Translations under genes and position numbers: made by a program
Shown here: positions 49,354 to 61,560 of the stretch, in pieces
How positions within the stretch are numbered: the stretch's first letter is position 1
How the letters are laid out: the number at the start of each line of letters is the position of its first letter
DNA from: Avena insularis
Lineage: Eukaryota > Streptophyta > Magnoliopsida > Poales > Poaceae
Assembly (NCBI GenBank): GCA_023614405.1
Contig: CM042690.1
Coordinates: 524,908,293-524,972,292 of the forward strand
Reading direction: 5' to 3'
DNA length: 64,000 bases
The notes under the pieces: model-generated
The model's input: only the letters and a program-made list of their open reading frames with translations
What the model was told of the DNA's origin: nothing
Database searches by the model: none

Positions 49354-49713
49354 CTAGCTTTTCTTCGTGCCGGCTTCCATCTTCGATAACTGCTCCACCA
49401 TCGCAAGAAGTTGTGCTTCTAGCTGATCATCCTCCTTGCCCTCCCCCTCTACCGGCTCCACGGTTGGGGGAAGGAGATCAGAGGAGCCGGCACGGGAGGA
49501 GAAGGCCCTGGAGGAGGAGGAGACAGGATCTTGCAGCACTGCATGACGACGCCGACCGTTGCGGTTGGGTGAATGGACTGGCAGAGCCGAAGGTGGAGCG
49601 GCTTGGGAAGGAGGTACGTCCCTTGGAGAGAGCGCTAGCCACCTAGACATTCCGGCGGCAGGGTGTGGTGCTGCACGGTGGGCGCCATGGCGGTTCGATC
49701 CTCCTCGAGCCAT
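49354..49713 (-). CDS. Hypothetical 119-aa ORF
   Basis: It starts at an ATG at 49713 (MARGGSNRHGAHR) within a longer open minus-strand frame. It contains a Pro/Ser-rich middle and ends in a short acidic helical stretch (EDDQLEAQLLAMVEQLSKMEAG), which could be a coiled coil. No family is recognised. The frame upstream of the ATG is also open to 50004 but looks like leader sequence (CT-rich). It may be transposon-associated. Confidence 0.3.
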   Translation of the reverse strand: MARGGSNRHGAHRAAPHPAAGMSRWLALSPRDVPPSQAAPPSALPVHSPNRNGRRRHAVLQDPVSSSSRAFSSRAGSSDLLPPTVEPVEGEGKEDDQLEAQLLAMVEQLSKMEAGTKKS

Positions 49714-50339
49714 GCACGGTTGATCAAGAAAGATGTCGAAGAATGAAAACGTCAATACTGTGAAGTGATGATGGAGAGGGATAGGAGAAGAGCGTACACA
49801 TATTTTGTACCGGGTGTAGGAGGTGAATGGGGTGGACAATGAAGTCCGTCGAGGCCGTCGAGCCGGAGCAGACGTGAAGGTTAGGAAAACGAGCGGGCAA
49901 GGGCGCGGAGTTTTGACCAGTCTTTCTACTTCGTGTGGAAGGAACTGAGATGGGGGCCACCAGTCAGCGATACTAATTTTAACTATGAAGTACGTTATGA
50001 TCACCGCACGTGGGAATCAACGACGCAGTAATTTGTGCCTCCTTTGAATTACGATGACAGTAAAACGTGTCGCTATTGATTACCATATTTCACAGCACAT
50101 TTATATGTCGTATAGTCTCTACGACGGCGTAAAGTCTTCGCTGCGTAAAACTGGTGCCGGGAATAACCAATTGTCGACTATATTATTTTTATAGGTACTT
50201 TTCATTTGTGCCGCCTGGAAAGAGTGCCGAGCATAGGGAGGGAGGGTGTATTTTTATAGTGATTGTTAATGCATCAACACTTTACTACAGTACACAGATG
50301 GTAAACGCACCACTCAATTCAGCATCGAGGTAATCGAAC
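49714..50339. other. No gene recognised
   Basis: This is the flank of the hypothetical ORF and sequence of unknown origin, with 'gacggcgtaaagtc' and 'gtgccgcc' motifs that look transposon-like. No terminal repeats were paired. Confidence 0.35.
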
Positions 50340-50836
50340 AAAATGGCAAATGATACAATTAATATACAATATAGTATAGCAGTATTATATACTAACACTA
50401 TTACTATAGATGACGCTACATATTACTATGAAAACGTACATGATTCAAGATATGAGAAAAATAAACTATGTTTGTGTTATAAAAACGATAAGCAACTAAT
50501 GAAAAACGAAAAAAAAATCGCAGCAAGAGGACACAAATTTAACATGAAAAAAGCTCTGCATCAAAGAGAGGAAAAAACATGGACACTTCACTATAACAAG
50601 TGTTTACACAATACCAGAGATTTTCACATACGCAACTTAACCTAGCCGACGGCTTACAAGAGGTATATATAGTGGTGGAAATCTAGTTCTTCAACGATCC
50701 ATACCATGGGTGGTCTTTGCTCCCGCAGACCCCCTAGAAGTGGGCATGGTTACGGGCTAACTTCAGACTCCCTCCGCTTTTGCCCAAGCCTACCGGCGTC
50801 GGGCCTCGGTCCGCTTGTCAAAAGTTAATATCTACA
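50340..50836 (-). mobile_element. copia LTR (3'), partial limits
   Basis: Minus-strand reading after the pol remnant gives a purine-rich caaggtgaagtt, then TGTAGATATT at 50836, the expected LTR start. A TATA box (ctatatata, about 50665-50673) lies inside. The far end is not defined; 50340 is approximate. Confidence 0.5.
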
Positions 50837-52313
50837 AACTTCACCTTGAGAAAAAATCCTTCTTGTAGCATCAACAACAATCATCTCTCTGAACAAACAA
50901 AGAAAACACTTTCGGCACCAACAACTACTTGGGCTAGACAGTTATAGCAACTAATATTGAGCATAGCTTAAACTTAGCAACATGAACATGCTTTGTCATC
51001 ATATCAGTAGGATTCTCATGAGTGCTTATCTTGCATACCTTTTAGTTTACGTTGTGCAACAATGTCACGAATATAATGGTACTTGACAACAATGTGCTTA
51101 GTTCTCTCATGGAACATCTGATTCTTAGTAAGATATATGACACTTTTTTTAACTATCACAGAACAGATTAATGCAAGAATTATCTTGACAAAGCTCAACA
51201 TACAATTTTTTTAACCAAACAGACTCTTTACAAGCTTCAGCAATAGCCATGCATTCTGTCTCGGCTGTAGATTGAGCAACGACTGGTTGCAGCATTCTTT
51301 CTAACTCACACCACATCCACCTACCGTGAATGCATAACCTGTGAGATACTTCCTCTTATCCAAATCGGCAGCAAAATCTGAATCCACGTAGCCTGCAAGT
51401 CCCTCACCAGTCTTGCCAAACTTCAAGCAAGTATTCGATGTGCCATGGAGGTACCTAAAAATCCACTGAACAACTTTTCAATGTTCTTTACCGAGATTAT
51501 TCATGTAACGACTCACCAAACTCATAGCATACAATAAATCAGGATGAGAAAAAACCATGACATACATCAATGAACCAACAACACTAGAATAAGGAACTCG
51601 TGACATGTACTCAAGATCTTCATCAGAACTAGGACATTGCAATACTGACAATTTAAAATGAGAAGTAATATGAGTACTAATAGATTTTGCATCATGCATA
51701 TTAAAACATTGGATAACTTTCTCAACGTAATTTTGCTGACTAACAAATAACAACCTAGATTTTTTATCCCGTTTAATTTTCATGCCTAGGATTTTTTAGC
51801 AGTACCAAGATCCTTTGTCTCAAATTCACTACTTAGGTGTGTTTTTAAAATAGTGATTTATTTCATGCTCTTGGTAGCAATTAACATATTATCAACATAT
51901 AACAAACATTATATATGTGATCCATTAACAAATTTTATGTAAACACAATTATTAAACTGAGATCTCTTAATCTTGTAAGATTATTAAATGAATCAAACCT
52001 TTTGTACCACTATTTTGGAGATTGCTTTAAACCATAAAGCGATATATTCAATTTGCACACAAAATCCTTTTTTTCAGGAACCATGAACCCTTCAGGTTGA
52101 TCTGTGTAAATCTCCTCCTCTGATTCACCATGCAGAAAAACACTCTTTACATCTAGCTTCTCAAGTTCAAGATCATGCATAACAATAATACCAAAAAAAG
52201 CACGAATAGAATTGTGCTTCACAACCGGAGAGAAAACATCATTATAATCAATTCCTGAAATCTGGCTAAAACCTTTTACTACTAACCTTGTCTTAAACCT
52301 TGGAGGATCATTA
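50837..52313 (-). pseudogene. pol: copia pol remnant (RT and RNase H)
   Basis: On the minus strand the copia reverse transcriptase begins at 52313 (FKTRLVVKGF), continuing SGIDYNDVFSPVVKH and LDVKSVFLHGE, then YGLKQSP (52010). The catalytic block reads CLLYVDNML, that is YVDN instead of YVDD (about 51880). Then follow PYSSVVGSLMYVM (51560), RYLHGTSNTCLKFG, GYVDSDFAADLDKRKY, and RNase H pieces (IYLTKNQMFHERTKHI, near 51120) ending near 51020. Stops and frame changes are frequent. The 5' half is absent because a CACTA element begins at exactly 52314. Confidence 0.85.
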
Positions 52314-52984
52314 CACTACAAGAAATGTTTCCTTCCGCAATGACTTGGTCCGACGGTCGTTGTAGAAGGCGCGTCTTCCGCGACGATTTTCTCGGCTCGG
52401 CCGTGGTCAATGAAAAACTTTTTTTTTCTGATTTCACGGCCCTCTACTACGATGAAATCGCTAAAAACATGGATAAAGCTTGGCTAGCGCGTGACAGAAG
52501 CAAGATTTTCATTTCCTCACGCAATGTTGACTTGTCGAAGTCTATTGAGGCATGTGGGTCCTGGGCGTCAGTGTCTCTAGCAGACCATACTTTTCGGTAG
52601 CGCCTTCCTGATATGAATTTGATAACGTTGCTCGATGCGTCTGCCATTTAGTCAGGCCGCTAGGTCCCACATGGCAGCCTCTAATTAGAAGAATCGTGTG
52701 TATGCTGGATTTTTTCCTTCGCTCGCGCTACCCTGTTCCGAATTGATAGCGTTGCTCGATGCATCTACTGTTTAATTAGGCTGCTGGGGCCCACATGTTA
52801 TCTTCTCATTAGAAGAAATGTGTGTATGATGGAAATTTTTTCCTTTATTCGCGTATTCTGTTCTGAATTTGATAGCGTCGCTCGATGCATCTACTGTTTA
52901 GTCACGCTGTTGGGTCCCCCATATCAGCCTCTCATTAGAAGAAACGTGTGTATGATGGATTTTTTTTCCTCGGTTGCATCTCCA

Positions 52985-53280
52985 CACTACAAGAAATCTG
53001 GTGATACATGACCCTCCATATTGGTCACTGAAATGTCATAGTTTTTAATCTATGACCTCTCTGTGACCAAATACAGATGGTCAAAAGCTGAGCGTCACTA
53101 GTTAAACACCACGACCTTTTCTCTGTATTGGTCATAAACGTCCATGACCAATATAGATGGTCACATATTCTATGACAAATGTATTGGTCACAGTCTATCT
53201 TCTCTGTCCACGTCAGATCCTACGTGGCCGATCTTATGTGGCAAATCTGTGACCAATTGGAAAGGTCGTTGAACAAATTT
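52985..53280. promoter_or_regulatory. 5' subterminal repeat region of CACTA
   Basis: Many copies of tgacc and ggtca in both orientations (for example ctatgacc, attggtca, agatggtc) lie within 300 bp of the terminus. Subterminal arrays of this kind bind the DNA-binding protein of CACTA elements in characterised family members. Confidence 0.6.
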
Positions 53281-56060
53281 AGCACAGTCCAGTTCAACCG
53301 TCTAAAAAGGCCAAGTCCAATAATTTAGCATATTTATATTATTTGCCATGTGATTTCTAGACATATACATGGACCAAGCCCAACATCTCAGCCTTTTTAT
53401 TTTTGGGCCTTGGCCTTTGTATTGAACATTTCAATTTTCATTTCGGTCTTTTTATTTTGAGCTGGCCCCACTAGTTAGATTGGACTATCATCAGGCGCAC
53501 TAGCTACTAGGTCCCACTAGTCAGTTTTAATTTCAGAGGTATTATTTTCTCACATTCTAACAATAATGGATAATAATATAATCATAATCTAAATTCTTTC
53601 AATTCAAAAGAGGCAATAATCGAACATTTCATACATTGGCAGTACATTAAAATCATTCACAGTACACATGAGGTATCCAGCTACCAAAATATACAAAATA
53701 TCGAGCTATAACTGGCTACCAAAATCAAAATAGAATTAGCTATAATCATGTTCCAGCTTCTTCCGAAGACTTCCAGCAAGGGGATGTCCTTCAGCTTTGA
53801 CTAATCCTGCACGCAAGCACAGTCTCCATTGACATCCGTCATCACAAATAGAAATAGAAGAATAAAAAATACTCTCATGTACATTGCGGTGTAACGCATG
53901 CATGTTTCTCCACTGACATACATCGAAGATCCAAAGCTAGAAGTACTCATCGATCATGGAGTAGTATAATGCATGTCAAAATAATAATAATGAATTAAGC
54001 TAAACAAGAGTTTGCTTGTTCATGATCACTGTGTACAATAGCAAGTTCACAACAGACACAGGCTTGTCCATGACTATATACATTAAAGATCAAAATCTAG
54101 CTAGGGTACCATGGCATAATCAAAGATTCGATGCTAGAGACTAATACCATGGAAGATGGATCAGGGAGTACGTATGAGCACGAAAATTGCCCGAAAGCAA
54201 ATTTCAGGATGATTCAAGCGAATCAATGTACAGTGAAAGAGAACATACTAAGCCCAGAAGTTCTAGGGCCCTCTTCCCGCTGTACACGGTGGTCACCACA
54301 GACATGCAAGCAAATCTCAAATCACAAAACCACCGCACCACTAGGATTGTGAAAGACAAACAAGGAATCAGATCTTGTTGCTGATTACTCACCTACAGAG
54401 ACGACGATGCAGTGCACCGACCTATTGTCCAGTGCAAGAACAAGCAACAGGACTGCCACCGCAGTTACCTGGCAGCCAAAACCCTTCTTGCTCACCATAT
54501 TTACCTCTCCACACTGCCCACGGGTACCATGCTTATCACTTCGAAAGATCAAGCATGAGAACCAGAAAAGGAGACGTGAAACTTGATACAGAAAAGTTTA
54601 AAATGCACATGAATTGTAGTAACAGTCACACGGCTAGCTGATAGAAACAATAGTAAGGGACAAGAGATTATTTCCTCATGATACACATCTATAAACAAGA
54701 AAGCAAAGTTGCTGCATGAATTCGAAAACAGCCAGAATGGTGCTCAATATAGTTGAACACAGAGAATGATTCAATCTCATATGTTCATGGAGAACACGAG
54801 AACAAGCTAAGATAACCTGTTACTTAGCATATGAAACTTAACATGACATATGTTTCTTGCTGATTCTACACATATTACAATAGACTAAAAAAGAACATCA
54901 CATGGAGATTGTATCTAAATATTATATCTATTTGTATTTGGAGGCAAAGCTAAATTATACATACAAAGAAAGTTAATGGAGATTGTAAATGAGATGATGA
55001 GAATTAGATTGTAACATTGTACGTCAGATTATATCTGATGAACATAGGATAAAAAGTAATATGCTGCCACAGAGTATATGTTTTTAGTGTGTTTCACCTA
55101 TAGTCAGCAAAGCATGTCACCTTCTATCTGTCCCCTCTGCGTGCAAAGAGTACTGCAAAATACCAGCGAGCAAACCACTTAGTATAATGCAAACCTATCT
55201 GAAAACAATCTACTACTTTTCCTCATGTATTACTTATCTTACCATTCCAGAAGTTGGTCAACAACTAATAAACGATCATAGAAGCTTATAATGCATGGAC
55301 ATAGCAACGTTAGAATGCAATCATGTGGGATTTAGTTACAGTCTTAATTATAAATAACCTAATATCACGTAATAGGCTTATAATCTTCCAAGAAAATTGT
55401 CATGTCACTTTACATATGCAATGGTACTTCTTCTATTTGCTCTGTTTCCAATAGAGTAAAATTTTATAAGAAAATAGAGCATAGCAATTAATTGTTAAGA
55501 AAAACATAATAATAAATGTGGAGTACAAACAACATTCAGATGTTATGGATAATGTCTAACAAAACATTACAATTGTTTTACTAAAAATAGCATTACAAAT
55601 GAACGACAGATAAATCGTGGCTTGCTACCAGGCAACTGAAGAGACATGTATGAGTTCCTTCCGTCTTTCCAATTTCACCAACCCAAGGTTTCGTCTAGTT
55701 ATTTAAGAAAAATCAGGTTCAGAAAACTGGTACATTCTTCTACAAATCCGAAATCAACTATCAAGAACTACAATACAGAATGCAAGCCTAAAATTGGCAA
55801 ATAGTTCCACTCCAGCATTATATCTTCCTGAATTATACCACTCCAGCATTATATTTTCTTTGATATTCAAGTGAATTTGTGCCTCAAAGTTTGACAATTA
55901 TAGAGGTTATCACATACCCAAGAGGACATAGACCAACATCAAATTCGAGATACATCATAGAACCTACCAAATCGAACAATAACTAGGCAAAATCTACATA
56001 CGCCTCCACAAAGGACATAGCAATGCAAGAGATACCCTGGGATCTGGTTGTGGACGAGAT
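53281..56060. other. AT-rich interior of inner CACTA, no gene recognised
   Basis: The only open frames are short and without family resemblance. This stretch could be introns or 3' sequence of the gene-like segment at 56070-56803. Confidence 0.4.
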
Positions 56061-56069
56061 GTTCAGTAC

Positions 56070-56803
56070 CTTCTTAATGAGGCCGAGGAAGACGATGAAG
56101 TCTCGGTCCCTAACGGCCATGTGGGGGTCCTCGCAGTTGGGGGTGTGGGCGAGGTCACGCTTGACGGTGTCCTAGACTAGCTTGGTGAGTGTGTTGGGTG
56201 GGGCCCCAAATCCGTCAGACGTGATGGCGATGACGCGGGCACTATGGTGCACACGCCCCTCCTCCTGGGCTGGACCGAACACCTCCTCCCTCTGATGATC
56301 TCCCTCCACCGCCCCCCAAAAACCTCATCCCTCCGGCCGCCGAACACCTCCTCGTCGCGGGCCGATGCACCGCTGACCTCTCCGTCTGCCGACACCGCTA
56401 TGTGGCGGAACCACCAGCTCCGGAAGCGGGCGAAGGCGGCGGGGCATCGAAGAAGGGGCAAGGCACGACTAGGATATCCTGACCTGGTCGATGTGGGGAC
56501 GACTCACCTAGAGGCCCCATCCCGTCGGAGACGCTCGTGGGAGATGAGGCCTCTTGGCGATCCAGGCCGTCGGGTCCGTGACAGGAAGCTCTGGTCGCCT
56601 GGAAGACATCCTGTGGTGGCGGCGACCGGAGATCGGGTTGGGAGTAGGTGGTGCGATGACGGAGTGTGGGAGAAGGAGGTCGAGGAGAGGGGCGGGATCG
56701 AGCGGCGGTGGTTGGAGGAAAGAGGAAAGATGTTACGGTTCGGGAGGGGCTCAGGATAGGGTTCTGTGAGGGACCAAGTGCACCGCTGTCGATCAGAGTG
56801 CAC
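56070..56803 (-). pseudogene. Gene-like GC-rich segment inside CACTA (captured gene candidate)
   Basis: The GC content rises sharply compared with the surrounding element. On the minus strand an open stretch starts at 56803 (MHSDRQRC). Further on, one frame reads VIAITSDGFGAPPNT and, after a stop, DTVKRDLAHTPNCEDPHMA and DRDFIVFLGLIKKVL, ending at a plausible AAG|GTACTG donor near 56070. The sequence looks like protein-coding exon material, but I cannot name the parent gene. Frameshifts and at least one stop are present. Confidence 0.35.
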
Positions 56804-56954
56804 TAGAGTGTGTTTCTTTCTACGGGCTAGGGTGCGTCAGATTGACTTTGAACGGTTTACATATGTCTCAGATGGGCGATCCGTGGGAGGCAGGTTCCTG
56901 CGATTTCATTGGCTGGAGAGGACCTCATGCGAGAGGCTTTTTAAAGTCATTTTC

Positions 56955-59900
56955 TATTTTCAAGCCAAATAACTAATGTTATGGCCAAAATTGCGACATA
57001 GTTTATGATATTATTTTCATATTATGCACGCATGTAGATATTGGAATGTTTAACAATATTGCATTAGGAAGTTTTCCTTTTTGTCGCATGAAAAAGGCAT
57101 TTAACATTTTCCTAGTACCAAAAACGGGGCGTTCTGTGAAGCAACCACCAAATGAAAATTTCAAAATGCTACCACCCTATTTTTTGACCATGTTTTATGG
57201 ACAATGTTCAAACAGGGGTATCTCAAACCTTTCCGCCCACCTCTAGTGAAAAATATAAATTCCTGCTGAATCAGTAGGAAGTGGGTCAAATTTGAACTAC
57301 GGGTACATGATCTAATACTCATGGTTTTTTACAAAAATCATTTTTAGGTTCACAATATACTATTTCATTAGAGATCCATGAAATTTTAGCGAGGCTCATC
57401 CCCTATCTTCATGCTCGCTATTTTGACCATACTTTCAAACGAGAAAATTTTGAAACAGGCATAAGAAATTAAAAAACGGTCCGAACAATGTAAATCCTTC
57501 ATGTGGTATCATATTATGTGACATAGTTGCAAGGAAAAATACCAAACTTGGTATATTGATTGCATCTCGAAAAAACCTTCACAGAAAAGACCTATCATGT
57601 TCGAGGTTTCATGGCTTTCAGGCCAAACGACCAATGTTATGGCCAGAATCACGACATAGTTTGTGATAATGTGTCCATATTATGCAGCCATATGTATCAT
57701 GGGATGGAAAACAATGTTGCAGGAGGAAGTTTTTCTTTTCATCGCATGGAAAACCATTTTCTATTTTTCGAGCGCAAAAAATGGGGCGTTTTGTGAAGCA
57801 ACACCAAATGGTCAATATATAATGCTACCAACCCATTTAAAAAAAATACTAGATCACCTTACATGAAAAATTTCCCAACTAGGGTATCTCAAACCTTTCC
57901 GTCCATCCCTAATGAAAAAGACAAATATCTGCTGAATCGGTAGGAAACGGGTTTGGTTGAACTACATGTACATTATCTAATACTCATAATTTTTTGAAAA
58001 AATTATTTTTAGACTCACAATATAATGTTTCTTCAGAGATCCAATGCAAGTTTTAGCGAGGCTCATTCCCTATCTTCATTCCGGTTGTTTTGACCATAGT
58101 TTCAATGGAGAAAATTTTGAAACGGGCATAAGAAATTCAAAACCGGTCCGAACAATGTAAATCCGTCGCGTGGTGTCATATTATGTGACATAGTTGCAAG
58201 AAAAAATAACAAACTTGGTATATTGATTGCATCTCGGAAAACCTTCACAGAAATGACCTATCATGTTCGAGATTTCAACTTTCAGGCCAAACGACCAATG
58301 TTATGGCCAGAATCGTGGCATAGTTTGTGATAATGTGACCATATTATGCACCCATGTGTATTATGGGATGTCGAACAATGTTGCAGGAGGAAGTTTTTCT
58401 TTTCATTGCACAGAAAAGCCATTTTCTATTTAGCTAGTGCCAAAATCGGGATGTTTTGTGAAGCAACACCGAACGGTGAATACAAAATAGTACCACCTCA
58501 TTTTCCAAAAATACTAGACCCACCTTACATGAACAATGTTCTAACCAGGGATTTGCAAACCTTTCCATCCATCCCTGGTGAAAAAGACAAATGTCTGCCG
58601 AATTGGTAGGAACTAGGTCTGGTTTGAACTACAGGTACATGATCTAACACTCATGATTTTTTGAAAAAATCATTTTAGACTCAAAATATGATGTTTCTTT
58701 AGAGATTCAATGCAAGTTTAGCGAGACTCATCCCCTATCTTCATGCCCGTCGTGTTGACTATAGTTTGAAACGAGAAAATTTTGAAACGGGCATAAGAAA
58801 TTCAAAAACGGTCCAAACAATGTAAATCATTTGCGTGGTGTCATATTATGTGACATAGTTGCAAGTAAAAATACTAAACTTGGTATATTGATTGCATCAC
58901 GAAAAAAGTTCACAAAAATGATCTATCATGTTAGTGGTTTCATGGCTTTCAAGCCAAATGACCAATGTTATGGCCAGAATCGCGGCATAGTTTGTGATAA
59001 TGTGCCCATATTGTGAGCCCATGTGTATCATAGGATGGTGAACAATGTTGCAGGAGGAATTTTTCCTTTTCGTTGCATGGAAAAACTTTTTTCTATTTTG
59101 CTAGTGCCAAAATCGGGGCGTTTTATGAAGCAACACCAAACGGTGAATATAAAATGGTACCACCCCATTTTTCAAAAATACTAGACCCACCTTACATGAA
59201 CAATGTCCTAACCGGGGATACGCAAACCTTTTCGTCCATCCCTGGTGAAAAAGACAAATGTTTGGCGAATCGGTAGGAAGTGGGTCCGGTTTGAACTACA
59301 TGTACATGATCTAACACTCATGATTTTTTGAAAAAAATCATTTTTAGACTAACAATATGATGTTTCTTCATAGATTCAATGCAAGTTTAGCGAGGGTCAT
59401 CCCCTAGCTAAGAACATTCATGCCCACCGTTTTGACCATAGTTTGAAACGTACATAAGAAATTTTAAAACGGTCTGAACAAGGTAGGTGTCATATCGTAT
59501 GACATAGTTGCAAGGAAAAATACCAAACTTGGTATATTGTAGATATCTCGAAAAAATATTCACAGAAATGACCTATCATGTTCAAGGTTTCGTGACTTTT
59601 AGGTCAAACGACCAATGTTATGGCAAGAATAGCGGCATAGTTTGTGATAATATGCCTATATTATGCACACATGTGCATCTTGGGATGACGAACAATGTTG
59701 TAAGAGGAAGTTTTCCTTTTCATCGCTCAAAAAATGAATTTTCATTTTTCTAGTGCTAAAAATGGGATGTTTTGTGAAGCAACCACACAATAAAAGTTTT
59801 GAAATGCTACCAACATATTTAAAAAAAATACCCCGACCATATTACATGGACAATGTCCAAACCGGGGTATATCAAACCATTCCGTCCACCCCCACGAAAA

Positions 59901-60100
59901 TGACAAATGTCTGCCAAATCGGTAGGAAGTGGGTCTGATTTGAACTACGTGTACATGATAGTTTGTTCATGTTTTTTACAAAAATCATTTCTAGATTTGA
60001 AAATATGCAATTTCATCACAGATCCACTGAAAGTTTCAACCCCTAACGAAAAACATTCATGTCATCGTTTTGATTGCATTTTGAGAGCACAAGAATAAAA
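56955..60100. repeat. ~660-bp tandem repeat, about five copies, in CACTA
   Basis: The landmark 'accaatgttatggccagaat' (first copy 'actaatgttatggccaaaat') occurs at about 56971, 57629, 58293, 58960 and 59610, spacings 650-667 bp. Copies also share gaagcaaccacc/gaagcaacacc, aaaccggggtat and aaattttgaaac blocks. The outer copies are more divergent than the middle three. Confidence 0.9.
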
Positions 60101-60459
60101 AAATGAACCATACACTCGGGATGATATAAAATGAGAAACTCGCCAACATGAAGGTTATACATATCTTTGAGATGAACCAAAATGATATTTATATCATCTT
60201 AATCCGAGGTCATATGCAAAATTCAAGTTGAATTTATATTTGTAGAGTTCCTATTTTTTTTGAAACTCCTCTAATTATGTGGGCTCAAAACTTATAAGAA
60301 GCCCATAATTTCCAGCCAAAACTGACCTTCTAGTGTTCTATGGGCCGGTGGCCCAGCCACCACAGGAAAAAATCACAAAGAAAAAAAGATTTTGGCTTTC
60401 TCCTGCCCAGGCCTAACCCAATTTCTGAATGTATAAATAATTTCTGTGGGGTTATTGCA

Positions 60460-60537
60460 CGCAAAGTATGTACGGCGTGTTGTTTAGGTGCCTTCGTTTA
60501 GAGGAAGAGGTCCCTGGTTCGAGCGTCGGTGCGCTCA
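60460..60537 (+). other. tRNA-like module 1 in CACTA 3' region
   Basis: A B-box-like ctggttcgagcgtc is preceded at tRNA-like spacing by gtttaggtgcc and followed by a T-run. It cannot be folded convincingly as a functional tRNA. Confidence 0.35.
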
Positions 60538-60610
60538 GTTTTTGCCAAATTTGCATTTATGTAATGCGGTAGTGCTTAAAGCAGCAAAATTCCCTGTCTA
60601 ACACCAACAT

Positions 60611-60651
60611 GTCGAGTGGCGCAGTGGTTCTAGCGCCGCTGCTCCTTTTTT
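60611..60651 (+). other. tRNA-like module 2 (A box) in CACTA 3' region
   Basis: gtggcgcagtggttctagcg matches an RNA polymerase III A box (TGGCNNAGTGG). It is followed by a T-run near 60645. Confidence 0.4.
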
Positions 60652-60730
60652 TATTGCATTATGTACCTAGGTGGTGGTTAAAAGACGCCGAGCTCCCTAT
60701 GTGGCTCTTTTTTTGTCGCGCGAACAAGTT

Positions 60731-60806
60731 GACTGTCGTAGTGGTTAGGATCCTGTGGTGAGTTTGTGAGGTCTTGAGTTCGAGCCCTCCATAGGGCTCT
60801 TTTTTT
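60731..60806 (+). other. tRNA-like module 3 in CACTA 3' region
   Basis: gtagtggttaggatcctg resembles an A-box region and gagttcgagccctcc a B box, about 45 bp apart, followed by ctcttttttt. It resembles a degenerate tRNA gene or SINE head with a terminator. Confidence 0.45.
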
Positions 60807-60924
60807 CCATAGGTTTCGAGATGCCAGGTCTTAACCACGTAGACATGACACATAAGCAAAAAATGACACATGGACGTGATACGAAGGTGATATTGCTGAG
60901 TTGGCAATTCTATAATTTTTTTGC

Positions 60925-61178
60925 CTCAGATTTTAACCATAACGACCATTCAAAATTGGTCATAGTCTACCAAATAAAAGGCTTCGAACCAGTTCTATCT
61001 AACTATGACCTTTTCGTCTTAGGACATCATGACATTCTTGACTAAATTGGTCATTATTTTTTAAGGTTTGGACCCTCCTAAATTTCCTACGACCAAGTGG
61101 TTTAGAATGGTAGATCTATGACCAAAAAAATGCATGGTCGTTAAGAAAATGTCACTAGTGAGCAGATTTCTTGTAGTG
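60925..61178. promoter_or_regulatory. 3' subterminal repeat region of CACTA
   Basis: TGACC/GGTCA motifs (cgaccatt, ttggtcat, tatgacct, ctatgacc, atggtcgt) cluster up to the 3' terminal repeat and mirror the 5' side. Confidence 0.6.
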
Positions 61179-61560
61179 CCGTTTTCCAAATTTGATAGCG
61201 TTGCTCGCTGCATCAATCGTTTATTCAGGTTGGTGCGCCCCTTTTGTCAGCCTTATATCAGAAGGATCGTGGGTATGATGGAATTTTTTTCTTCTCTAGC
61301 GCTACCCTGTTTCGAACTAGATAACGTTGCTCGACGAATCTGCCGTTTGGTCACGCTGCTGGGTCCCTCATTTCAGCCTCTCATTACAAGAAAAATGTGC
61401 ATGCTGAACATTTTTGTCGCTCGCGCCTTCCTGTTTTGAACTGGCAATATTGCTCGATGTAGCATCTGTATAAGTCGTGCTGCTGGGTCCCACATATCAG
61501 CGTCTTTGTAAATGAAACGGGCTCCGTCCGCTATTTTGACCATATCAACCTCTTTGTAAA

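Larger units (their letters stand above)
52985..61178. mobile_element. Complete non-autonomous CACTA element, 8194 bp
   Basis: Both ends carry a 16-bp perfect inverted repeat, CACTACAAGAAATCTG at 52985 and its reverse complement ending at 61178. Flanks are cca (52982-52984) and ccg (61179-61181), a 3-bp target duplication with one change. Subterminal regions are rich in TGACC/GGTCA motifs, the expected type of transposase-binding repeats. The interior has no TNP2-type transposase that I can recognise. Confidence 0.88.
52621..61560. repeat. 124-126 bp tandem repeat split by the inner CACTA
   Basis: Units containing gatagcgttgctcgatgc start at about 52621, 52745, 52871 and, after the inner element, at 61194, 61320 and 61446. 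Removing the 8194-bp inner element plus its 3-bp duplication leaves a spacing of 126 bp between 52871 and 61194, which equals the repeat period. Confidence 0.85.

Noticed and set aside
50343..50645. 100-aa forward ORF
   Set aside because: Very AT-rich, Lys/Asn-dominated composition and position in or next to a copia LTR.
50706..50830. MGGLCSR-type start suggesting a myristoylated host protein
   Set aside because: It lies antisense in the copia LTR, just downstream of the LTR's own reverse-strand TATA box. The frame ends after about 40 codons.
60731..60806. A functional tRNA gene
   Set aside because: A and B boxes are present in part, but no complete acceptor stem or anticodon arm could be paired by eye.
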